This document shows, in pieces, positions 56,218 through 64,000 of a stretch of 64,000 bases of DNA (positions are counted from its first letter, which is position 1; each line of letters starts with the position of its first letter). The translations under genes and the position numbers were made by a program. The notes under the pieces were generated by a model. The model did no database searches. It saw nothing but the letters and a program-made list of their open reading frames with translations, and had not been told where the DNA came from. The stretch is from Akkermansia massiliensis. Lineage in GTDB: Bacteria; Verrucomicrobiota; Verrucomicrobiia; Verrucomicrobiales; Akkermansiaceae. Location: NCBI RefSeq assembly GCF_018847375.1, contig NZ_CP072036.1:2666001-2730000 (forward strand), written 5' to 3'.

Positions 56218-56774
56218 GAACGGCCCCCTTCCTCATGGATGTATTCGCTCGCGTCCGGATGCAGTGCCGCAGCAAGAGCGGCGGCACGATCTTCACGGCC
56301 GCCTTCCAGCAGAATGAAATAACCGTCCCCGTGTTCATCCGTCCTGAAGAAATCACACTCGAACGCCCAGTCGTTCCACCGGGGGAGAACGGCCCCTTTC
56401 AGGAACCCGGCGGCAGTCAGAAGTCCGGCCCCGAGCAAGGTCCCTTCAAACAGGGGGGGAACGTACGCGGGCCAGTTGTCCCAGCCCTGCACCCTGCCCT
56501 GGGTGATGAGAGGGTCCGCACAGAACTGCGTCCAGTAAAGCCACAGGGCCACGGCCAGTAATCCGCACACTCCGCCAGCCGCGGCCCACAGCCGCACGCC
56601 TGCGCCTACGGCCCTCCCGGCATGGCGGTTGGCAAGCCGGACGGCGGCGCAGGGATAAGGCGCACAGACCTCCCAGAAGACGCCCTCCTCCTTCACCAGC
56701 GTCCGGACGGCCTGAAGGAGCGCTTCTTCCGAAGAGAAGGAAAGCACCCAGCCGGAAGTGACGCGCTTCTTCAT
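56214..56774 (-). CDS. actD: ActD-like membrane subunit (DUF3341)
   Basis: This 186-residue protein begins MKKRVTSGWVLSF, has a soluble N-terminal part (about 10-50) and two membrane helices (about 68-90 and 112-133), and ends with a FFRTDEHGDGYFILLEGG segment. This matches the DUF3341/ActD layout. It overlaps actC and actE by ATGA on both sides. The longer frame to 57380 is a shadow. Confidence 0.8.
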   Translation of the reverse strand: MKKRVTSGWVLSFSSEEALLQAVRTLVKEEGVFWEVCAPYPCAAVRLANRHAGRAVGAGVRLWAAAGGVCGLLAVALWLYWTQFCADPLITQGRVQGWDNWPAYVPPLFEGTLLGAGLLTAAGFLKGAVLPRWNDWAFECDFFRTDEHGDGYFILLEGGREDRAAALAAALHPDASEYIHEEGGRS

Positions 56775-58183
56775 GCCCCGCCCTCCTTGTTCAGGGATTG
56801 CTGTTCCCGCACGTCGCACAGGGAAAAAAACGGAGTCACGCGCACCAGCGCCATGTACAGCGCCGTGAACAGCCCCACGCTCCCGGCCATCATGGCCAAG
56901 TCCGTCAGGCTGGGGGAATAATCCCCGATATTGGCGGCCAGCAGGGAGGCTTTCAGGGAATTCACGACGATCCAGAAGCGTTCCATCCACATGCCGGCAA
57001 GCACGCCCAGGGCCACGACCGCAATCACCCACCGGTTGGTGCGCAGGGAGCGGAACCAGAACAACTGGGGGAGCAGCACGTTCCCGGCGACCATAACGCC
57101 CAGGAACACGGCATTCACGGGATTCCTGCCCGGGAACAACGCCGGAGAGCCTCCATTCAGCACCACGGCCAGGTGCTCCCACAGATACATGGCCCCCATC
57201 ACCAGGGCCAGGGCCAGCACGAAGCGGGAGCTCAAATCCAGAATGGCCGGCGTAATGGCCTGCCGGACGCCGCTGCCGGACATCAGGCGGCGCACCCCCA
57301 GAAGAATCAACTGGACCATCGCCATGCCGCTCAAAATGGCGCCCCCCACGAAATAGGGCGGAAAAATGCTCTGGTGCCACCCCGGCACCTGCGTCACGGA
57401 AAAGTCAAAGCTCACCACGGAATGGACGGATACCACCAGGGGAGTCAGGATGGCCGCAAAAAGCAGGCTGGCCTTTTCATAGGCGCGCCACTGGCGCCCC
57501 GTCCCCTGCCATCCCAGAGCCAGCCATCCGTACCGCCGCCTCAAATGCCCCGCGCAGCAATCCCGCAGCAGCGCGAAATCCGGCACCAGCCCGATGTACC
57601 AGTACAACAGGGAAAGCAGGAAATACGTGCTGACGGCCATGACGTCCCACATCAGGGGGGAGGCCATGTCCGGCCAGATGCCGCTCACCTCCGGCAGGGG
57701 GGAGGCCATCCACGCCATCCAGACACGCCCCACGTGCACCACGGGAAAGACGGCGGCGCAGACCACCGCGCACAGGGTCATCTGTTCCGCCCCGCGGGCA
57801 ATCGGGCTTCTCCACGACTGGCGGGTCAGCAGCAGGACGGCCGAAATCAGGGTGCCCGCATGTCCCAGGCCTATCCAGAAGACAAAATGCACGATGTCCA
57901 GCCCCCACACCACGTTATTGTTCAGCCCCAGCACTCCCACCCCCTCCGCGGCAATGCGCCAGGAACTCCGCCCCACGCCCCACGCCGCCAGCAGCACGCT
58001 GGCGAGAAACACGCTCCACCATACGGGGCCGAGCGGCTTCCGCACCTCCGCCAGCATGGTCTTCACCGGAACGGCGGAGGAAGAAAGGGCTGGCGCTGGT
58101 CTGGTCATCATCTGCATATTGGGCGGAAGTTCGTTAGAGCTTACTTGAGTGCTTTTTCCCGTCAATTCAAAAGGGGAAGGCAC
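56771..58183 (-). CDS. actC: ActC-like NrfD-family membrane subunit
   Basis: This 470-residue protein has around ten membrane helices. FWIGLGHAGTLISAVLLLTRQSWR (split here as GLGHAGTLISA then VLLLTRQ; about 105-130) and GWHQSIFPPYFVGGAILSG are NrfD/ActC-type. It would bind quinol and pass electrons to an ActB-like FeS subunit, but no actA or actB is found upstream at this locus. It is the first gene of the operon; the start is ATG 58183. The actD start overlaps by ATGA. Confidence 0.85.
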   Translation of the reverse strand: MPSPFELTGKSTQVSSNELPPNMQMMTRPAPALSSSAVPVKTMLAEVRKPLGPVWWSVFLASVLLAAWGVGRSSWRIAAEGVGVLGLNNNVVWGLDIVHFVFWIGLGHAGTLISAVLLLTRQSWRSPIARGAEQMTLCAVVCAAVFPVVHVGRVWMAWMASPLPEVSGIWPDMASPLMWDVMAVSTYFLLSLLYWYIGLVPDFALLRDCCAGHLRRRYGWLALGWQGTGRQWRAYEKASLLFAAILTPLVVSVHSVVSFDFSVTQVPGWHQSIFPPYFVGGAILSGMAMVQLILLGVRRLMSGSGVRQAITPAILDLSSRFVLALALVMGAMYLWEHLAVVLNGGSPALFPGRNPVNAVFLGVMVAGNVLLPQLFWFRSLRTNRWVIAVVALGVLAGMWMERFWIVVNSLKASLLAANIGDYSPSLTDLAMMAGSVGLFTALYMALVRVTPFFSLCDVREQQSLNKEGGA

Positions 58184-58228
58184 GTGACATGACGCGAGGT
58201 TCTGTTTTCCGGGGGCATATTCCCGGGA

Positions 58229-58250
58229 GTAAGGGGCTCCGGCCCCTTAC
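58229..58250. repeat. Intergenic palindrome, copy c of the hairpin family
   Basis: GTAAGGGGC and GCCCCTTAC are nine perfect pairs around TCCG, giving a C(UCCG)G tetraloop of the stable UNCG type. Its mates are at 3324 and 16839. Confidence 0.55.
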
Positions 58251-58317
58251 AAACTCCGGACAGGAAATGGAAAAAGGAAAAATCCCCTGCGCTATGCTGC
58301 GGAAGAGGTTTCACGCA

Positions 58318-58336
58318 CGAAGGCCGGAGGCCTTCG
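58318..58336. repeat. Second hairpin with the same apex, upstream of the MenF-like gene
   Basis: CGAAGGCC and GGCCTTCG form eight pairs around GGA on the plus strand (TCC on the minus). The core GGCCTCCGGCC reads the same as in the other intergenic palindromes and in partial copies near 27911 and 44417. The 225-bp gap 58184-58408 otherwise has no gene. Confidence 0.45.
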
Positions 58337-58408
58337 CTCCCGGGAGAAGCTCCACAAACATTCAAATAGCTGGAATTCCCTGCCACAGCATTTTAACATG
58401 GCCCCCGC

Positions 58409-59422
58409 ATGGACATAAGCACGCTGACTTCCGGAGCCCTGATCAGACACCCTTCCCGCGGCCTTCTTCTCGGGACCGGGCCCTTCCGGGAATCGGCCGC
58501 CCCCCCGGATTCCGGCCCCGCCTTCTATGTCAACACGTTCCGCCTGGATGACCCGCAGCCGTGGAAAATACCGTCCGCCCTGCATCCCATTCCGGAACCG
58601 GAAAGCCCCACGCCGCCCGCTCCGGAAATCCTGTGGACGGAACCGTCCCCGGACGCGTATGCCCAGGTATTCGCGGAAATGATTGAACAAATCGCCTCCG
58701 GACATCTGGTGAAAAGCGTTCCGGCAACGCCCCAGTTTGGAGAGATGCAGCCTCCCCACGTTCCCCGTGAACTCATCCTGCGGGCCGTCAACGGTTCCCC
58801 GCTTCATTACCCCTATGCCTGGTGGACGGAGCAGGAAGGCTTCTGCGGAGCCACCCCGGAAACCCTGTTCCACCAGCAGGGACGCCGCCTGACGACCATG
58901 GCCCTGGCCGGAACGGCGCGGCCGGAAGACGAGGGCGTCTTCATCAATGACGACAAGGAAATCCGCGAGCATGAAATCGTGGCCGGCAGCATCCTTTCCC
59001 GCCTGTCCCCCTACGGCAGCGTCACCAGAACGGCCCGCAGCGTGCTGAACCTGGATACCCTGATCCACTTTGCCACCTACCTCACCCTGGAAGCGGACGA
59101 ACTGCTGCCGCCGGACCACTGGATACGGCTGCTCCACCCCACTCCGGCCCTGGGATCCCAGCCTCGGACGGAGAAGACGCTCTCCCAGTTGGACGACTGG
59201 CGTTCGCGACTCCGCTGTCCGTCCCATTTCGGCGCTCCGTTCGGATTTCTGGAAGACGGAGACTTCTTCTGCCTGGTGGGCATCCGGTCCATGTACTGGC
59301 AGGGGCGGCGGCTCGCGCTCTGCACGGGAGGCGGGGTGGTGGCCTCCTCCACCCTGACGCATGAATGGCGGGAGCTGAAATTAAAGCGGGATACGGTCAG
59401 GCGCAGTTTCCTGCTTCCCTGA
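58409..59422 (+). CDS. Chorismate-binding enzyme, MenF/isochorismate synthase-like
   Basis: This 337-residue protein matches the chorismate-binding family: GATPETLFHQQGRRLTTMALAGTARP (split: GATPETLF, about 148-155, and TMALAGTARP, about 164-173), KEIREHEIV, and the C-terminal LHPTPALGSQPR and VAIRS-like LVGIRSMYW. It would convert chorismate to isochorismate for menaquinone or siderophore synthesis. Other men or ent genes are not in the window. It is preceded by hairpin repeats. Confidence 0.82.
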   Translation: MDISTLTSGALIRHPSRGLLLGTGPFRESAAPPDSGPAFYVNTFRLDDPQPWKIPSALHPIPEPESPTPPAPEILWTEPSPDAYAQVFAEMIEQIASGHLVKSVPATPQFGEMQPPHVPRELILRAVNGSPLHYPYAWWTEQEGFCGATPETLFHQQGRRLTTMALAGTARPEDEGVFINDDKEIREHEIVAGSILSRLSPYGSVTRTARSVLNLDTLIHFATYLTLEADELLPPDHWIRLLHPTPALGSQPRTEKTLSQLDDWRSRLRCPSHFGAPFGFLEDGDFFCLVGIRSMYWQGRRLALCTGGGVVASSTLTHEWRELKLKRDTVRRSFLLP

Positions 59423-59434
59423 CATTCCCGCCTG

Positions 59435-61834
59435 TTATTCCTCCGTCCAGCAGGCGGAAAGCGTCTCAAACTTGCCCTCTACCGGGATTCTCCATACCCG
59501 GCCATCCCTCGCCACGCCACGGCAGGGAACGCCGTCCATGCGCGCGCTGAGGGCAATCCCGGCAGGCAGGCCGTGCAGAACAACCTCCGCGGACTCATGG
59601 AACGCGCAGGGGTCCCCTTCGCACTTCCACGCCAGTTCCAGGGAATGGGAACCGGTGCCGCGGTAAAGGAACTCATGAACGGCGCATTCCCCGTTCCGGT
59701 ACGCATAGCCGTCCCCCGCATCCTCATACAGGTGGGAGGCCACTTCCTCATCCGGCGCCCACCAGACGTCCAGCGTCAGCGGGGGCCGCGGCAGTTCGCC
59801 TGCGTGCTGCTGCACCGGCCAATGGGGAATGACCGCCCCGCCGCGCACGTACACGGGCAGGAAGGAAAGCGGGCATTTCACCCAGACGTCCTTTCCGGTA
59901 TCCTCCATCAGGCTGTCCGTGTGGTAGGAATACCAGACGCCTTCCGGGATGTAGAGGAAGCGGCCGCCTTCCTGCGGCTCATGGATGGGAATGACGTACA
60001 GATGGTCGCCGAAGAAATATTCCGCCCCCCGCCAGTAGGTGTCCCTGTTCCTGAAGCATTGAAGGGCCAGGGAGCGCAGCACGGGCATCCCCGTCTCCGC
60101 GTAACGGCGGAACTGCGTGTAAATGTAGGGAAGCAGGCGGTAGCGGCCCTCAATGGCGGCTTTCACATATGCGGTGGCCTCCTGTCCGAACACCCAGGGC
60201 TCCTGGCCTCCGAATTCCCCGGAGGAATGATTGCGGAAAAGCCCGTGGAACGCGGCCATCTGCATCCAGCGGCAAAACAGCTCCGGCGTGGGATGCCCCA
60301 TGAAGCCCCCCGCATCCGCCCCCGCGAAGGAGATGCCCGAGGCGGCAAGCCGCTGGCACTGGAAATTGGCCAGCTTCAAATGCTCCCAGCTGGACCGGTT
60401 GTCCCCCGTCCAGGTGGCGGCAAAGCGCTGCAATCCGGCAAAACCGGACCGGGACAGCAGGAAGGGGCGCCTGTCCGGAGCGTGGCGCTTCATGCCCAGC
60501 CAGGAGGCTTCCGCCATGCACTGCCCGTAAATGTTATGGGCCTTTTCATGGGAACAGGGCATGCCGTCGTACTCATGCCGCGTATCCATCGGGAACGTGC
60601 GGTCCGGAAAGACGACAGGCTCGTTCATGTCGTTCCAGAGGCCGCGCACGCCCACCTCTTCCAGATCATGCCTGAACAGGTCCGCCCACCAGCTGCGGAC
60701 GGCCGGGGCCGTGAAATCCGGAAAATTGCAGAGTCCCGGCCAGACTTCCTCCGACAAAAGATTGCCCTCCGACCGCCGGCAGAAATAATTCCGTTCCAAA
60801 CCCTCCGCCCAAACAGGATTGGCGGGGTTGATCTTCACGCCGGGATTCACGATCAGGACCGTCTTCACGCCGTCCTCCTCCAGAGAGCGGACCATCCCCG
60901 CCGCATCGGGGAAATTGTGCCTGTCCCACGTAAACCCCTCCTTCTGCTCCATGTAATGGTGGTCCAGATGGACGGCGTCGCACGGGATGCCCAGGTCCCG
61001 GAACCGCTCCACCAGGTTATACACGGCCTTGTCCGGATAATAGCTCCATTTGGACTGGTGGTAGCCCAGCGCCCACAGCGGCGGCAGTTCGGGCGTGCCG
61101 GTAAGGCGCGTGTAGGCGGCTACGATGTCCAGAGGGCTGCGGTCGTAAATGAAATAATAATTCATCAGGCCGCCGAACGACCCGAAAGCCAGCACCTTTT
61201 CATCCGAGGCGCCGAAGTCGAAGTACGAGCGGCACGTATTGTCAAACAGCAGGCCGTACGCCTGCCCTTCCCGCAGGCTGAGGAAAAACGGAACGCTCTT
61301 GTAGAGAGGATCCGATTCCTCGTGAAAATCATAATGGTCCGCCCCCCACATGGAGAAATACTTGCCCCTCAGGTTCAGGGCGCAGGGCTTGTCCCCCAGC
61401 CCGAAAAAATGCTCCGTGTCCTGAAGCCTTTTCCGTATCCACACGCGGGCGTCCCCCGTCCAGTCCTTGGACTCCCGGCCAAAGCCGCCTTCATCCGCCA
61501 GCAGGGGTTCGTCCGTGACAATATCGTAAAAATCCACCTTTTGCTCCTCCGTACGGATGCGAATCCGCAGCAGGGACGTTTCAATGACATGCACTCCGGC
61601 TTCGTCATACTCCCGGACCTCCGCGCCGGGAGCGGAATACCCGGGGCTGACGGCATAGCTGGGCTCATCTTCCGGCACTGGTCCGGTGAAATACGTCACG
61701 CGGACAATTCCATCGTCCGCAAGGCACACGCTGAGAGTTATTTTAGAAACCGCATTGGTGTATTCCCATTTGACGAGACGCCCCCGGAGAGGGGGCGTTT
61801 TTCGTCTTTCAGGGATGTTGGGAGAGGTGCACAT
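59435..61834 (-). CDS. GH31 alpha-glucosidase
   Basis: This is 799 residues from ATG 61834. GLWNDMNEP (about residue 418) holds the nucleophile Asp, and ATWTGDNRSSWEHL (about 485-498) holds the acid/base Asp, as in GH31 alpha-glucosidases. The N-terminal beta-domain includes DGIVRVTYF. No signal peptide is seen, so it is likely cytoplasmic or exported by another route. A strong hairpin lies within the first codons. It is divergent from the GT4/GH57 glycogen-type genes, suggesting alpha-glucan use. Confidence 0.93.
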   Translation of the reverse strand: MCTSPNIPERRKTPPLRGRLVKWEYTNAVSKITLSVCLADDGIVRVTYFTGPVPEDEPSYAVSPGYSAPGAEVREYDEAGVHVIETSLLRIRIRTEEQKVDFYDIVTDEPLLADEGGFGRESKDWTGDARVWIRKRLQDTEHFFGLGDKPCALNLRGKYFSMWGADHYDFHEESDPLYKSVPFFLSLREGQAYGLLFDNTCRSYFDFGASDEKVLAFGSFGGLMNYYFIYDRSPLDIVAAYTRLTGTPELPPLWALGYHQSKWSYYPDKAVYNLVERFRDLGIPCDAVHLDHHYMEQKEGFTWDRHNFPDAAGMVRSLEEDGVKTVLIVNPGVKINPANPVWAEGLERNYFCRRSEGNLLSEEVWPGLCNFPDFTAPAVRSWWADLFRHDLEEVGVRGLWNDMNEPVVFPDRTFPMDTRHEYDGMPCSHEKAHNIYGQCMAEASWLGMKRHAPDRRPFLLSRSGFAGLQRFAATWTGDNRSSWEHLKLANFQCQRLAASGISFAGADAGGFMGHPTPELFCRWMQMAAFHGLFRNHSSGEFGGQEPWVFGQEATAYVKAAIEGRYRLLPYIYTQFRRYAETGMPVLRSLALQCFRNRDTYWRGAEYFFGDHLYVIPIHEPQEGGRFLYIPEGVWYSYHTDSLMEDTGKDVWVKCPLSFLPVYVRGGAVIPHWPVQQHAGELPRPPLTLDVWWAPDEEVASHLYEDAGDGYAYRNGECAVHEFLYRGTGSHSLELAWKCEGDPCAFHESAEVVLHGLPAGIALSARMDGVPCRGVARDGRVWRIPVEGKFETLSACWTEE
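61772..61806. promoter_or_regulatory. Hairpin inside the 5' coding region of the GH31 gene
   Basis: ACGCCCCC and GGGGGCGT form eight perfect pairs around GGAGA, with an outer GACG/CGTC. On the plus strand it is followed by five T. It falls about 10-20 codons after the GH31 start, where a stable mRNA structure could slow translation. It might also be a terminator for transcripts approaching from the minus-strand direction. Confidence 0.4.
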
Positions 61835-61862
61835 TGAAGCCAAACAGAAGAGAGAATCAAAA

Positions 61863-61900
61863 GCGTTCGATTTAGATTAAATTAATTTCATGACGAACGC
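61863..61900. promoter_or_regulatory. Inverted repeat in the GH31-GT4 divergent promoter region
   Basis: GCGTTCG and CGAACGC are seven-bp perfect arms 24 bp apart in an AT-rich stretch between two divergent glucan genes. This is a plausible operator. No regulator gene is adjacent. The gap 61835-62054 contains no gene. Confidence 0.35.
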
Positions 61901-62054
61901 AAGATTGAACTAAACCACCATTTTTCTTTTCATTATTAGGACAAAATTACTCATATTACTCTAGACCGAACATGAAAAATCTGGTTTTATTGCGTTGGTG
62001 CACAACACGGCATGAGGCCGCTTCCTTCCCGACACCGACAACCCACATCAACCA

Positions 62055-63353
62055 ATGAGCACAATCCGAGTTCTTACATTAGGATGGGAATTCCCACCCC
62101 TGGTTAACGGGGGGCTGGGCATTGCCTGCCTGGGCCTTTCCAAGGCGCTGGCAAAAAAAGTGGATTTAAGAGTGATCGTCCCCAAGGCCGATCCTTCCGT
62201 TCTTTTTGACGGGTTCCAGCTCACAGGTCTCAACAACGTCTCCTATCGGGAAGTGGAGCAAGTGGACCGGAAGTATTCCTATGACAGCTTCGCCCTGGTG
62301 GAGCACGCCCCCATTGAACTGGACCCCTACACCACCGTGGAGGGGGAATCCGGCGTGGTGCAGTTCACCAAGGAAGGCCGCATCACCTTCTCCAAGACGC
62401 ATGAAGCGGACCTCCAGCTATTCAAAAACAAGGAGGACCTCTATGCCGGGGACCTGGCCCTGAAAGTCATCCAGTTCTCCAAAATCGCGGTAAAAGTCGC
62501 CATGCAGCAGGACTTCGACATTATCCACGCCCATGACTGGATGACTTACCTGGCCGGCGTGGAGGTGAAAAAAGCCACGGGCAAGCCCCTGGTGGTGCAC
62601 CTGCACGCCTCCCAGTTTGACCGCGCCGGAGCGGACGCCCGCGGATGGATTTACGATATTGAAAAATTCGGCATGGAACAGGCGGACGCCGTCATTCCGG
62701 TCAGCAAATACACGGGCACCATCGCCAGCGGGCACTACGCCATAGACCCCCATAAAATCTTCCCCATCCACAACGGGGCGGACCCCGTCAAGGTTTTCAA
62801 GGGAAAGAAAAAATTTCCGGAAAAGCTCGTGCTCTTCCTGGGACGCCTGACGGCCCAGAAAGGTCCGGGCTTCTTCCTGCAAATTGCCGCCAAGGTTCTG
62901 GAGCAGACGGACGACGTGCGCTTCGTCATGGCCGGTACCGGGGAAAAACTCCGCCAGTTGATTGAATCCGGAGCCTTCAAGGGCGTGGGCGACAAATTCC
63001 ACTTCACCGGCTTCCTGAACAAGGACAAGGTGAATGACCTCCTCTCCATCACGGACATCTACTGCATGCCCTCCGTATCGGAGCCCTTCGGCCTGTCGGC
63101 TCTGGAAGCCGCCCAATTCAACATTCCCGCCGTGATCTCCAAGCAGTCCGGCGTGGCGGAAGTCATGAAGGGAGCCCTGAAAGCGGACTTCTGGGACGTC
63201 AACAAGATGGCGGAACACATCGTCCATCTCTGCACGGATGAGGAACTGTACCGGAAAGTGGTGGAACAAAGCACGGAGGACATCAAGGCCTCCACCTGGG
63301 ACGCCGCCGCAGACAAGGTCATCCGGGTTTACGAACATGTGCTGAACCGCTAA
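62055..63353 (+). CDS. GT4 glycogen/starch synthase-like glycosyltransferase
   Basis: This 432-residue protein has the GT-B layout. The N-terminus TLGWEFPPLVNGGLGIACLGL (about residues 8-28, written here as two pieces GWEFPP and NGGLGIACLGL) is like bacterial glycogen synthase homologues. HAHDWMTYLAG (about 161) and the C-terminal SVSEPFGLSALEA (about 340-352) are the acceptor and nucleotide-sugar (E...E) motifs. It likely uses ADP- or UDP-glucose to extend alpha-1,4-glucan. It is 48 bp before the GH57 gene. Confidence 0.85.
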   Translation: MSTIRVLTLGWEFPPLVNGGLGIACLGLSKALAKKVDLRVIVPKADPSVLFDGFQLTGLNNVSYREVEQVDRKYSYDSFALVEHAPIELDPYTTVEGESGVVQFTKEGRITFSKTHEADLQLFKNKEDLYAGDLALKVIQFSKIAVKVAMQQDFDIIHAHDWMTYLAGVEVKKATGKPLVVHLHASQFDRAGADARGWIYDIEKFGMEQADAVIPVSKYTGTIASGHYAIDPHKIFPIHNGADPVKVFKGKKKFPEKLVLFLGRLTAQKGPGFFLQIAAKVLEQTDDVRFVMAGTGEKLRQLIESGAFKGVGDKFHFTGFLNKDKVNDLLSITDIYCMPSVSEPFGLSALEAAQFNIPAVISKQSGVAEVMKGALKADFWDVNKMAEHIVHLCTDEELYRKVVEQSTEDIKASTWDAAADKVIRVYEHVLNR

Positions 63354-63401
63354 GAACCGCCTTTTCACCCCACACGATAACTCCCAGCCCTTTCCCCGTA
63401 C

Positions 63402-64000
63402 ATGAGCAACATTTCCCTCACTTTCGTGGCACACCAGCCCAACCGGCTGATTCATTACGACTTCTTCAAAATTGGAGAACACGCCTTCTATGAAGATGAC
63501 GATCTGAATGCCCGCGTGCTCAGCACGGTGGCGGAACGCTGCTACTTCCCGGCCACCCGGCTGATGAAGCAGCTCATCGAACTCACAGGGGGCAAATTCC
63601 GCTTCGGGCTGGCCCTCAGCGGCGTCATTCTGGAACAGGCCCTGTACCACAGGCCGGACCTGATTGCCGCCTTCAAGGAGCTGGCTGAAACCGGCTGCGT
63701 GGACTTTCTGGTGATGCCGTACTACAACTCCCTCGCCTCCGTCTACTCACCGCAGGAATTTGCGGAACAGATTGAAGAGCACCGGGAACTCCTTAAAAAA
63801 CTCTTCCGCCAGGAATCAGACGTGCTGATGAACACCGGCATGCTGTACTCCAACGCCATTGCAGCGCAGGCGGAAACGCTCGGCTTCAAGGGCATCATGG
63901 CGGACGGCAATCCGGCAATGCTCAAGGGATTCACCAGCAATGAAGTATTCCTGGCCCCGTGGGTCTATAACACCACCACCATCTTCCGCAACCGGGAACT
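63402..64000 (+). CDS. GH57 alpha-amylase (partial, cut by window edge)
   Basis: The frame starts at ATG 63402 (MSNISLTFVAHQPNR) and stays open to the edge, about 199 residues. HQPNRL is the typical GH57 N-terminal signature, followed by GVILEQAL and LVMPYYNSL; the nucleophile and acid/base residues would lie beyond the window. It follows the GT4 gene and likely forms an alpha-glucan unit with it. Confidence 0.85.
   Translation, partial: MSNISLTFVAHQPNRLIHYDFFKIGEHAFYEDDDLNARVLSTVAERCYFPATRLMKQLIELTGGKFRFGLALSGVILEQALYHRPDLIAAFKELAETGCVDFLVMPYYNSLASVYSPQEFAEQIEEHRELLKKLFRQESDVLMNTGMLYSNAIAAQAETLGFKGIMADGNPAMLKGFTSNEVFLAPWVYNTTTIFRNRE

Overview
The window is 64 kb of dense, fairly GC-rich bacterial chromosome. 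A fused LpxC-FabZ, MurA, UppP, TatC and many signal-peptide and lipoprotein genes point to a Gram-negative diderm. The LpxC-FabZ fusion, the Pro-rich and TPR secreted proteins and the glycogen-type genes suggest Verrucomicrobiota, most probably Akkermansia or a relative. That assignment is recognition by eye, not a database result. I see no rRNA, tRNA, CRISPR array, insertion sequence or intact prophage.

Layout. 1-8 kb: phosphodiester glycosidase, sugar-nucleotidyltransferase, LpxC-FabZ, a PfkB kinase, a fluoride riboswitch with crcB and DUF190, an iron alcohol dehydrogenase and a secreted protein of unknown function. 8-12.6 kb: a looser, accessory-looking stretch with an 820-bp gene-poor segment, XerD, a D12-class adenine methylase and a Cys-rich protein. 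12.6-19 kb: a GGGtGRT protein with a NifU-like partner, a phosphoesterase, a flavodoxin and a TPR-DUF2971 fusion. 19-28 kb: AroC, HU, MurA, RNase P RNA, AroA, a glycosyltransferase and a Pro-rich lipoprotein. 28-36 kb: a two-component system beside two von Willebrand-domain proteins, one of them frameshifted in a 7-bp homopolymer. 36-50 kb: UppP, TatC, GltX, an amidohydrolase, an MscS channel, QueF-QueC, Tmk, a beta-CASP hydrolase, small membrane proteins and isocitrate dehydrogenase. 52-58 kb: a tightly overlapping respiratory operon resembling alternative complex III (ActC-D-E-F) followed by a cytochrome c fusion protein; ActE is frameshifted at a 9-bp homopolymer. 58-64 kb: a MenF-like enzyme, a GH31 glucosidase and a glycogen/alpha-glucan pair (GT4 synthase and GH57 amylase, the latter cut by the window edge).

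The most interesting items are these. (1) Two genes are each out of frame by one base exactly at a homopolymer tract (C7 and G9), which is either phase variation, gene decay or sequencing error. (2) The Act-type operon has no ActA or ActB and carries an oxidase-like 12-TM domain that appears to lack most histidine ligands, fused to two cytochrome c domains. (3) The fluoride riboswitch is followed by a small ORF whose stop overlaps the crcB start. (4) The GGGtGRT/NifU-like pair has no known function. (5) A set of intergenic hairpins shares a GGCCTCCGGCC-like core. (6) TPR-DUF2971 is an unusual fusion.

Many genes overlap by ATGA (ActC-D-E-F-fusion, MBL-Tmk, RR-HK), so translational coupling is a frequent theme. 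Several convergent or tandem genes end in clear stem-loop terminators.
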